Part shown: positions 9,816 to 18,312 of the stretch, in pieces | How positions within the stretch are numbered: position 1 is the first letter of the stretch | How the letters are laid out: each line of letters begins with the position of its first letter | Assembly: GCA_021432635.1 (NCBI GenBank) | Contig: MU270037.1 | Location: 578,047-642,046, forward strand | DNA: 64,000 nt | Reading direction: 5' to 3' | Origin: Thozetella sp. PMI_491 | Taxonomy: Eukaryota > Ascomycota > Sordariomycetes > Chaetosphaeriales > Chaetosphaeriaceae | Position numbers and translations under genes: made by a program | Notes under the pieces: model-generated | The model's database searches: none | What the model saw: only the letters and a program-made list of their open reading frames with translations | What the model was told of the DNA's origin: nothing

Positions 9816-10339
9816 ATGTCTTCGCACTCTAAAACCAACCCGCCGAAAGGGGCGCAGAAGAAGACAACGAAAGCTCGGCCTAAGCTAGGTACTTCTCTAG
9901 CTGAAGGTATATCGACATTCACCGTGGGCGACGATATTCACAGTGCCACGTTCAGTCATGATCTCATGGCTCTCTGTGACCAGCAGGAGGAGTCGTCGCC
10001 CCTAGGATTCGCTGGCATGCACAGCCATACGCTCCTGGGAGACGGCCGAGGTGATGTCGATGAGCCGTATCACCCGGCAACCATGTACTCCCAGCTGTCA
10101 GGAGACGACGAAGAGATGTAAGGAACTCCTTCAGATACCGTGCTCCCCAACATAGTTGCTAATGGGTTTCGCTTAATAGCCAGCTCCCTGGAGGACTTCC
10201 ATATGCGATGCAGGTGTATCTCGACGCCGATAGCACTGTTTCCGAGCGAACCTTTCGGCTAGTCGCTCAGGAGACCGAGGAGCGGAAGGAGAGGAAGGGC
10301 AAAGACAAGTCCAAGGGAAAGAAGAAGCACGGCAAATAG
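9816..10339 (+). CDS. Small orphan protein, 153 aa, unknown function
   Basis: Two exons, 9816-10117 and 10180-10339, with a 62-bp intron (GTAAGG..TAATAG; branch TTGCTAATG). Together they give 153 codons plus a stop, and the splice is phase-consistent. I do not recognise the family. The N-terminus is basic and hydrophilic (KTNPPKGAQKKTTKARPK). The middle is mixed with several Asp/Glu and His residues. The C-terminus is a charged, probably helical tail ending in Lys-rich GKDKSKGKKKHGK, compatible with nucleic-acid binding or nuclear localisation, which is inference. There is no signal peptide, Cys pattern or membrane segment. A TATA-like box lies 102 bp upstream and the inverted repeat arrays lie just beyond it. 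Good splice signals and a clean frame argue that it is real; its narrow recognisability suggests a lineage-restricted gene. Confidence 0.6.
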
Positions 10340-11535
10340 GCCGCCGAGGGGAACAGAAGCGTCAGCTTCTCGCCAGCCCCGGCGTACTAGATTCCTCAAA
10401 GACACAACGTGTCATTCCGGAGAGGACTCATCTAGCTCAGTCATGGCAGTGCATAGACGGGAAAGGGTTCGAAACACAGGCGTTTGGAAACAAGAGTTGG
10501 TTATGACATAGTGTCTAGGTGCAATGAGAAGTCAAATATAAAAGGTGCCGGCCACTTGTGTCCTGCGGTCGGATAATCGACCCGATTCTGTCACTGACGG
10601 CCCTCCCGCCGACGAATGATGTTGCCTCATACGGAACTGGAGGGCTGCGTAAGACAGCCTTCTAGGCCGGTCGTAGTGTGTGAGGGCGGATAACTCGTGT
10701 GCGTAAAATATATGGCGCCATATATTCTCAATCTTGACAAGCAATCACACAACACAGAAAAGAGGCTCACAGTCCACAAGCCCACGGGGGCGCACTCGCA
10801 AGTGCCATGGTACTGCCTCGTCAAAGGCCTCGAGCCCCTAGAGAGAGGAAACGGAGGAAAAGCTTTCGCAACAAAGAACAAAGAGCAGCAAGGAACTAGG
10901 GGCAACAAAGAGCGACAAAGAAAGAGCAACGTTGTAGTACTTACTCCGGGGCTTGCCGCAACGGCGCGCCGACCTTGCAGCTAGGCACTTGGCTCGATCG
11001 AGCAACAGCTCTTTGTGCGACCGGAGGTTACTGATAACAGCGGCACCGAGACCCGAGCACCGAGAAACCAGGCCAGGGGGGTGCCGGCCGGTCCAGTCTG
11101 ACTCGAGCGGTTCGGAGCCCCACGCATCCGTTGTGGACCAGGGGTCCCCTCCTTTTCCATGCTTCGGCGGGGGAAAGCCGCAGGGGGCTCTAACTAAACT
11201 TGTGCAGTACTGGCGGGTTGGATCTTTTATCAGTGCGAGAGCGGGCGGGGGGTGGCTGCACCAGCTTCCTTATCAGTCTGCTACCTGCAGCGTCTCTAGC
11301 TCGGGTGCAGGCCAATGCCCAGGGAATTTGTAATCGGCGCCCTTTCGAGTCGGAATACGGAATAGATAGCGTCTGGACCCAAGTTTGTGGTTTTCGAACC
11401 CTCGCACCATGCGGTAAACCTCCCAAAAAAGGAGACAACCAGAAGAGACGCTTGCACGACGCCTGTCCCTCTAGCCAAAGTACCCACAGCATACCAAACC
11501 TCCAAGCCGGGTGCCCAGAGCTGTTTGCTGCCAAC
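10340..11535. other. Intergenic region upstream of the aminotransferase
   Basis: About 1.2 kb without a convincing gene. Overlapping ORFs on both strands from 10950 to 11640 have no family resemblance and overlap the 5' region and first exon of the aminotransferase. A tRNA-like A-box/B-box pair near 10433-10472 has the wrong spacing. Confidence 0.5.
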
Positions 11536-13596
11536 ATGGACACCCACAGTGTCTCGCATGCGCCGGACGACGGCGAGCTGCCGTTGCCGCTCGACCTGAG
11601 CCACCACTGGTCGCTCGTGAGCAAGCACCGGACGCCCAGCAAGATGAAGGCCTATTACAAATTCTTCCAGATCCCCGGTGTTGGGAATCTGGCCGGAGGT
11701 TCGTAGCTCCGCCGTGATCGCCCGGTGTCCGCTCCCGGCTGACCGTTGCTCGTTGCTCGCTTATCAGGCCTGCCGAACGTGCGCTTCTTCCCCTTTGATA
11801 CCCTCGAGGCGCAGGCCGCCAAGCCGGACCGGTGGCCCCCGACCCTCGACGAGAGCGCGCGCGCCGACAGCTTGGCCGGCAAGCTCGCCGCGGCGTCGCT
11901 CTCCGAAGATCCGCAGGCGGCCTCGCACATCGCCGTCCCCAAGGTGGGCACCGAAGCCGACCCCATCAAGAATATCGACCTGGGTACCGCGCTCCAGTAC
12001 GGCCAGGCCAGTGGCTACCCGCCGCTGCTTTCGTGGATCCGTCAGCTCACGCGGGAGCACCTCCACCCGAATGTGCCATACCGCGGCGGCGTCGACGTGG
12101 CGCTGACGGTTGGGTCTACCGACGGCATGAGCAAGGTGGCCGACCTACTCTATGACTTGTGGTTCGAGGAGAGGGGCGACAGCATTCGTGACCGCCCCGC
12201 CATCCTGTGTGACGAATTCTGCTATATGAGCGCCATCAACCAGGTCACCCTCAGGGGTGGGCAAGTTGTACCTGTGAAGAACGACGGCGCCGGTGTCCTA
12301 GCTACGGGCCCGGGAAGTCTGGAGGATGTGCTCGCGAACTGGGACTATTCGAAAGGGAGACGGCCACACATGATCTACATTGTGACGTGAGTACTCGCTC
12401 CCAAAGAAGTACCACCAAGTTTGGTCCCGCTAACCTCGGAGGGGGCGTCGATAGAATGGGCCACAACCCTACCGGTTATGTCATGCAGCTGGAGCGTCGG
12501 CAGGAGGTGTATGCTGTCTGCAGCAAGTACGATGTCATCATCCTCGAGGACGACCCATATTGGATCCTGCAGTTCCCGTCGGCGGAGGTCGGGGAAGCCA
12601 AATCCAGGGGCCTCCCCATCCCAGAGGTGACGAGACAAAGCCTGCCTAAGACGTCGGGATACCCCTTCCTAGACTCTTTGGCACCGTCGTTCCTCAACAT
12701 CGACGTTGACGGTAGAGTGATTCGCTTGGACACATTCTCCAAGACAGTCGCCCCCGGCTGCCGCCTAGGATGGGTCACGGCACAACCTGCGATGATCGAC
12801 AGGATTGTGCGGTAGGTACTCCTCGAACCAACGTTCCGGGGGATTTGCTCGCTAATATATGGACAGCATCTCCGAGACGGGCACGCAACAGCCATCCGGC
12901 TTCGTCCAGAGCCTTATCGCGGAGCTCGTCCTCGGCCCGCAGACCGAGGCGAAGGCGGCCTTTGGCAGGCTGCGCACCCGCAAGGAGCAGGCCGAGTTCT
13001 CGGGCTGGAAGATGGACGGGTGGGTGCGGTGGCTCGAGGGGCTTCGAGGCATGTACGAGCGGCGGATGAACCGCATGTGCACGATCCTGGACGAGGGTTT
13101 GTTCCAGATCAAGACGGGCACCCCGGTGCGGGAGGCCGATGCCGACTGGGGCGTCGTGACCAAGACGCAGATCATGGAGTACGACTGGCCCCGCGGGGGC
13201 ATGTTTGTCTGGGTGCGCGTGAACCTCGAGCACCACCCGCTATTCAAGGCCGTCGGGAGTGATGGTGCCGTTATCCCGCCTACCTCGCTGACTTCGGCTC
13301 TGATGATCTTCCTCACGACCAAGCCGTACCTGGTGGTCGCCTCGGTGGGCTTGATGTTCTCCGCAACGAACGAGATTGCCGCTGAGAAGGGATGGTCCTA
13401 CTACCGCCTGTGCTTCGCCGCCGAGAGCGAAGAGAAGGTCGACCTCTGCTCGCAGCGTTTTGTCGACGGCGTCCATAAGTTTTTCCGCATCAAGGATGTT
13501 CGTATCGTTGAGGGCCTTCTGAAAGACCTCGATCTTGCCGAGGCCAGGAGCGTGGACGAGGATGTGAGTGATATGGGTATGTATTTGGGCTGCTAG
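11536..13596 (+). CDS. Aro8-type aromatic/2-aminoadipate aminotransferase (PLP fold type I)
   Basis: Four exons: 11536-11698, 11768-12386, 12455-12811 and 12867-13596. The introns are 69, 68 and 55 bp, and the product is 622 aa. Family members move an amino group between aromatic amino acids or 2-aminoadipate and a 2-oxo acid, using pyridoxal phosphate. Visible class I/II aminotransferase elements are the N-terminal LSHHWS.. and NVRFFPFD region, HNPTGY for substrate and cofactor placement, LEDDPYW with the PLP-contacting Asp, and DTFSKTVAPGCRLGW with the Schiff-base Lys in SKT. The aromatic/aminoadipate group is inferred from the Aro8-like N-terminus and the SKTVAPG..GW motif. The second intron interrupts the region just before HNPTGY; the third lies after RIV. 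Length is in the usual range for fungal Aro8-like proteins. Confidence 0.9.
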
Positions 13597-13967
13597 ACCA
13601 TCCCGACGCAGGGTCTTAGGTTACGAGTCTGACCACCATTTGGAGAGCGGCGTCGAGGGTGTTGGTTGGGGCTTTGTAAGACAGTCTAACGGATTATGAC
13701 CCAAAGTTTACGACTCAAGGTTATACACTTCACGCTTGTTTGTACGACAAAAGTTACGGGAACGCATATCATCATGGGTTGTGAGACACACGTGAATTGG
13801 GCAGCCCCGCTGTCACGGGTACCGATCCACTACGAGGTACGCACAGGTCCGGTATCTGAATGTCATTCAAGGCGTGGCTACGCACAATCCTAGTTCCGGT
13901 ACGCCGAGCAAACCATGCAACCATCCCAGTCCTCTTTTCGGTGACACTTCCCCAACCCTCGCGGCCA
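13597..13967. other. Convergent 3' region
   Basis: 370 bp between the stops of the aminotransferase (+) and uL4 (-). No gene or notable repeat is seen. Confidence 0.5.
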
Positions 13968-15295
13968 TTAAACCTCGTGGAGGAGTTCGTTGAAGCCCTG
14001 AGGCGCCTTCTTGGCGCCGCTCTTGTCGACCTTCTGGGATCCAAGGTTGTTCTTCGCGAATGTCGAGGCGTAGGGGTTGAGGCGGAGGAGCACCTGCTTG
14101 TTGCGGAGAGGGTTCTTCTTCTGAACGGAGCCGCGCTTGGTGAGGGCCGCGCCCTTGGGGGCGTTCAGGACGCTCTGGACTTCAGAGCTGTTGATCAGAC
14201 GGGCAAGATCAGCCTGGGAGACCACGTTGTTGGGGAGCGAGAAGCCGCTCTTGCTCTCGTAGATGCCGTCCAGGGCCTTGAAGGCGGCCGAGGTCCAGAT
14301 GACGAAGCGACCAAGGTGACCACCAGGGGCGAGCTGGAGGAGGTTGAGAGAGTAGACCGACGAGGTCTCGACACCGGACACGTTGCGGAAGCCGTGGACC
14401 AGCTCCTTGCCGTCGACCTCGGGGTCGTAGACGACGAGAGGGCCACGTCGCTGGCGGTGGCGGCGGCCACGGAGCTTACCCTTACCGGCGCGGAGCTTCT
14501 TGGAGGCCTTGACACGCTCGATATCGGCGCTGGCGCCAACAGCCTCCAGGAGGCCGAGGGCAGCGGTGGTCTTGCCGAAAGCACCGCCCTCGAAGGCCTT
14601 GGAGTCGACGACGAGGGGAACCTCAGCGATGCCGGAGATCTTGTGACCGCGGGCGAAGACGAGGGGGGCGACGGAGGAAGCTGCGAGAGCAGAGGCAACG
14701 GCGAAGCGCCTGTGTCATGTTAGACCATTGCAGCACTGCTCGATGCATCCTGAGAATACATACTTCTGGCCCTGGTTGACCTTGACGTGCCACTTGCGCC
14801 AGACCTTGGTGGGAGCGAAGATGCGACCGGAACGGCACATGTTACCGAAGGCGGCCTGACCGGCACGGTGAGTACCACCACCGCTCACACGGGGGATACG
14901 GGCAACGGCACGACCTAGTTGCGGTCCGTTAGCAAGGGTCCTGCCACAGTCGCCGACATATTCCTCTTCCAATTTTTCCACCGAGACCGCTCCCTTCCTG
15001 CGCCAATGGAACTCCACGCCCCGGCACTTGCGTTTTTTCCATCTCTTGCCCAATCGTAGAATCCAAACGTGTAACGAGGGTATCACTAACCAGTTCCCCA
15101 CGACTCGGCAGAGGTCTGGTGACCGGCCTTCTCGCTGACGGAGTACGGCTGGCGCTTGTTCTTGGCGATGCCGGTGTGCACCTGGTTGACGATATCCGGG
15201 CGGATGGGGGCACTGAAGACCTTGGGGAAGGCAACAGTAGCGCCGCTGGACTTGCCATCGGCGCTGATGACGGTGACGGAGGGTCGGGAAGCCAT
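13968..15295 (-). CDS. RPL4: 60S ribosomal protein uL4 (L4)
   Basis: Three coding exons, 15295-15091, 14914-14764 and 14709-13968, encode 365 aa, the normal length for fungal uL4. uL4 is an early-assembling large-subunit protein whose loop reaches into the peptide exit tunnel. The sequence follows the family throughout: N-terminal [12 protein letters not shown], then [41 protein letters not shown] split by the first intron, [14 protein letters not shown] split by the second, and [15 protein letters not shown] in the tunnel-associated region. It ends with a Lys-rich eukaryotic extension. The first coding intron is long (176 bp) and the second is 54 bp. An additional 5' UTR intron and a TTAGGGTT-type element lie upstream, both common around ribosomal protein genes. 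Confidence 0.97.
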
Positions 15296-15314
15296 TTTTG
15301 TCGACAATGGGGGC

Positions 15315-15393
15315 CTGGAGGAAATAGAAGTCAGTATTAAGGAGTAAAGAAATTACGCAGTGGTGCGCAAGCGGCCGTAGAGGGAGAGCGTAC
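15315..15393 (-). other. Predicted 5' UTR intron of RPL4
   Basis: On the minus strand a donor GAG|GTACGC at 15393, a TACTGAC branch-like element and a TTTCCTCCAG acceptor ending at 15315 define a 79-bp intron, 19 bp upstream of the RPL4 ATG. It is inferred from signals alone. Confidence 0.6.
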
Positions 15394-15505
15394 CTCGAGG
15401 TCGTATGGGCTTCTGGTCGGAGTTGGTTGTCGAGAAATGATGCCTCGAAAAAAGATCCAGAAGTTTTTCGTCAATTCTGTGTGCAGCCCGGGTCGGAGCT
15501 CCACC

Positions 15506-15513
15506 AACCCTAA
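15506..15513 (-). promoter_or_regulatory. Telobox-like TTAGGGTT element upstream of RPL4
   Basis: AACCCTAA on the plus strand reads TTAGGGTT towards RPL4, about 113 bp upstream of the predicted 5' UTR intron donor. TTAGGG-type sites bind Tbf1-like factors and occur in ribosomal protein promoters of several fungi (established knowledge). Function here is inferred. Confidence 0.45.
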
Positions 15514-15981
15514 CGTGGGGTCACACAGTTTGAAAGAGCACTAGTCCCAGACTGGTTAGACAAAATTGCATTTACGCACCACGCAAACCAAATTGATATT
15601 CAGCTGTCATCAGCTGCCGATGTCTACATCACTGAACCTTCCACTCCACTTCCCAAGCTTGCCCTTCCAGGAGCGCAGGGAATGCATAGGATACTCACAA
15701 ATAGGTATATGGCTTAATGGAAGTCAAGTCAGAGATTGGCGGTTTCAAGACTCATGAGTAGGCTTTCTGCCGTATTTGTGAGAGATTTTCTCCACCATTT
15801 TCCAAACAGGTAGTTGTTACTCTCAATTCGGTATCAAACTAACAGCCTCGGGCTAGTGTTGGTCTCTCCAGATATTCAACTAATTATGTCTTCAAACTTT
15901 TGACTATCGATTGCTCCGAATTGTGTCTGGGCAGCCACGTGTATCCAGCTTTCCTGCTCTACCTATATACATGAAACCCGT
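15514..15981. other. Intergenic region between GH28 3' end and RPL4 promoter
   Basis: About 470 bp, somewhat more AT-rich than its surroundings. It has no ORF with family resemblance and no repeat noticed. Confidence 0.5.
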
Positions 15982-17595
15982 TCACCGGTTTCCCTTCAGC
16001 TGCTGGGGCCAGTCCGCCGGACACGTCCCCGTGCACTGGAGCCCGGACGTGGCTTGGTTCTTGATGTTGGAGCACAGCACCTTGGCCGTGCCGCCGGCGC
16101 TGGGCTTGATGTCGATGCCCGAGAAGTGCAGGTTGTCGCACGGTGCCGCGGCGCTGCAGTGGATGCCCGCGGCGACGTTATAGCGGCTCGTGCCCGTGAT
16201 GTTCTCCCAGGTGATGTCGGTGATGGGGATGTGGCTGCCGTCGCAGTTCTGCGCCGAGTAGATGCACGGGATGATGTAGATGGGCTGGTCGACCTCGCTC
16301 ATGTGCACGTTGCGGAACGTCACGTTGCGCACGTGGCCGTTGCCCGGGTACGTCTTGATCCACGCCGCGTTGCTGCTGTGGTGGAGCTGGATGTCCTCGA
16401 AGACGACATTGTCCACCGTCTCGTACACCCCGTTGCCCATGCTCCCAATGCACATGCCGCCCGACTCGGTGCAGGTGATGTTCTTTACGTAGATGTTGCT
16501 GCTGTTTCCCTTGACCGAGATGCAGTCCTATTGCCGCTGGTTAGCACTAGATAATCGGCTGTTCGCCGAGGGAGCAGGAGCTAGGGTATGCAAGAGGGTT
16601 TGCGCAGGGCTGCGTACATCACCGCACCGCACCGTCCAGTTCGCGATGAAAATGTCCCTTGAGTTCCACGTATCCGTCCCGTCCGTGTTCACCGCCTTCC
16701 ACGTCGAGTTCGACCACGTATCCATGTCCAGGTTCGTCATGGTCACGTTTTGCGAGTGGGCGATGAAGGTATGCCAGAACTGTGCCATGCGCCAGGTGAT
16801 CCCGTCGATGAAGATGTCGGTCCCGTGCCAGACCGTCAGCGAGATGGGCCGCCCGTTCTGGTTGCCTGCGTTGCGGTTCTGGTCGATCCAGATCTGCCCG
16901 TTGCCGTCGAACAGCGCCTTGCCGAAGCCGCGCATCGTCACGTTCTTGCCACCAAATAGCCACGCCGTCGACCGGCCCGCGTACGTCACCGAGTACGAGC
17001 TGCGCAGCCAATACTGGATGTTGTCGGCGCTCCATACCCACTTGCCGTGGATCTCAATGTCGCAGTTGGACAGGTCCGTCGTGTTCATGACCTGTCGCAG
17101 GTTGTACGTGCCCTCAGTGAAGACGATCTTCCCGTCTTTGCCGCACGTCTTGAACGCCTGCAAGATTTGTGGCACGTCGTCGGTGCTGGCCAGCGGGTCG
17201 CGTGGCTCTATCTCCCTTGTCGGCAAATGCGGTCGCGCCTCGACGCCCGCGGGAGGCTTGCTGCCCGGAGTGGGAATGGGGCGCGGGTAGTGACCCATCG
17301 CTCCGGGGGCGCCGTCTTCAATCACTGGGCGCAGCGGCTCAGGATCCCAGTTGATGTCTGACGCGAAGCCATCGAAGAGAGGCTCGACGGCGTCGATCCC
17401 AGGGTTCCCATCGCTTCCGTGCTCCTCGATGTCACGCTCGGTCGGAATCACCGTGCCAATGCTCCGTGCCGCCTGCCCTGCGCTCAAGGGGGTCACCGTA
17501 CACGTCGAGCCAGAGACGTAGACAGCTGCGCGCACCGTCGCGGATAGCACAAGAAGCAGCGGGAGCCGCTGCCGTGCGACGTGGAGAAACCGCAT
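15982..17595 (-). CDS. Secreted GH28 glycoside hydrolase (exo-polygalacturonase / rhamnogalacturonan type)
   Basis: Two exons, 17595-16618 and 16527-15982, with a 90-bp intron; 507 aa. It is a pectin-degrading beta-helix enzyme acting outside the cell. The ATG at 17595 (ACGATGCGG) starts a typical signal peptide (MRFLHVARQ, hydrophobic core LPLLLVL, cleavage near VRA); an ATG at 17616 would add seven residues. Catalytic-region motifs are NTDGTD near residues 302-307 and Asp-Asp-Cys at 326-328, placed exactly across the exon junction. The usual GHG is replaced by SGGMCIGS, and the usual RIK by WIK. These changes fit exo-acting or rhamnogalacturonan-directed GH28 subgroups better than endopolygalacturonase. 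Several N-glycosylation sites (NVT, NIT, NST) are present. A TATA-like sequence lies ~105 bp upstream. The exact substrate is not determinable. Confidence 0.88.
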
Positions 17596-17697
17596 CGTGG
17601 CGAGGATGTCGAGCATTCAGGTTGTCACAAGCTCGGCACTGGGGAAGCGAATCCAACTCCGTCGCCCCCCCTTTCCCGCTCCTGGGGAAGGGTCGTG

Positions 17698-17704
17698 TAT
17701 ATAT
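17698..17704 (-). promoter_or_regulatory. Candidate TATA box of the GH28 gene
   Basis: An ATATATA tract on the minus strand, about 103-109 bp upstream of the ATG at 17595. The position is typical for an inducible secreted-enzyme gene. Confidence 0.45.
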
Positions 17705-18312
17705 CTCGGGCGACCTGCCATCCGCCCGATAACTCGCCACGCTAGGAGCGGCTTCTTCTGTTCTTTCATGATACATTAAAGCCCCCGCAGGCCAAGTCTT
17801 TAGGATAGGGCAGGCAATATTCATAACGGACGGAGACTGGTTCCTTTCCCCACCCCTTTTGTCCAGATCCATCTGCACGAGACGCAGCACTGATGCGCTG
17901 ATAGGCTGCGCGGCAAACAGCCGGAAGTACAGATCTGGGGTGCACGCGGAATAGGAACCCAGGTTAATTCGGCATTTAATGCCCTGGGCTCTGCTAGTAG
18001 TCTGCCGCCCTCTTTGCAATGTACCTGCAGACAGGGCAGAGCGGGATCCCATGAAAGCTCCTTGCTTGCAGGCTTACCTAAGGTTAGTCTGTTGGAGCTA
18101 ACTTAGGGGAAGTCAACAAAACAACAACTTTGGCCGAACGGTCGAGTTGCAGGAGCAAGCGGGGCTCTCAACACAAATTGGTATATATTTTCGGGCATCT
18201 TGCCTGTATACTACATTGTATCTCTGACTGTCATCTCTGTGCTGACGACTCATGCATGGGTCCAATGCATCGCGACGCTGCCATGCTGTCATTATTTCCC
18301 AAACCGCATTCT
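17705..18312. other. GH28 upstream region / 3' flank of the next gene
   Basis: About 600 bp without a gene. An imperfect inverted repeat near 18077-18111 (CCTAAGGTTAG .. CTAACTTAGGGG) is visible. Nothing else stands out. Confidence 0.4.

Noticed and set aside
10433-10472. tRNA-like A-box (TAGCTCAG) and B-box (GGTTCGA)
   Set aside because: The two boxes are about 33 nt apart, about ten nucleotides too close for a tRNA, and no acceptor, D or anticodon stems pair.
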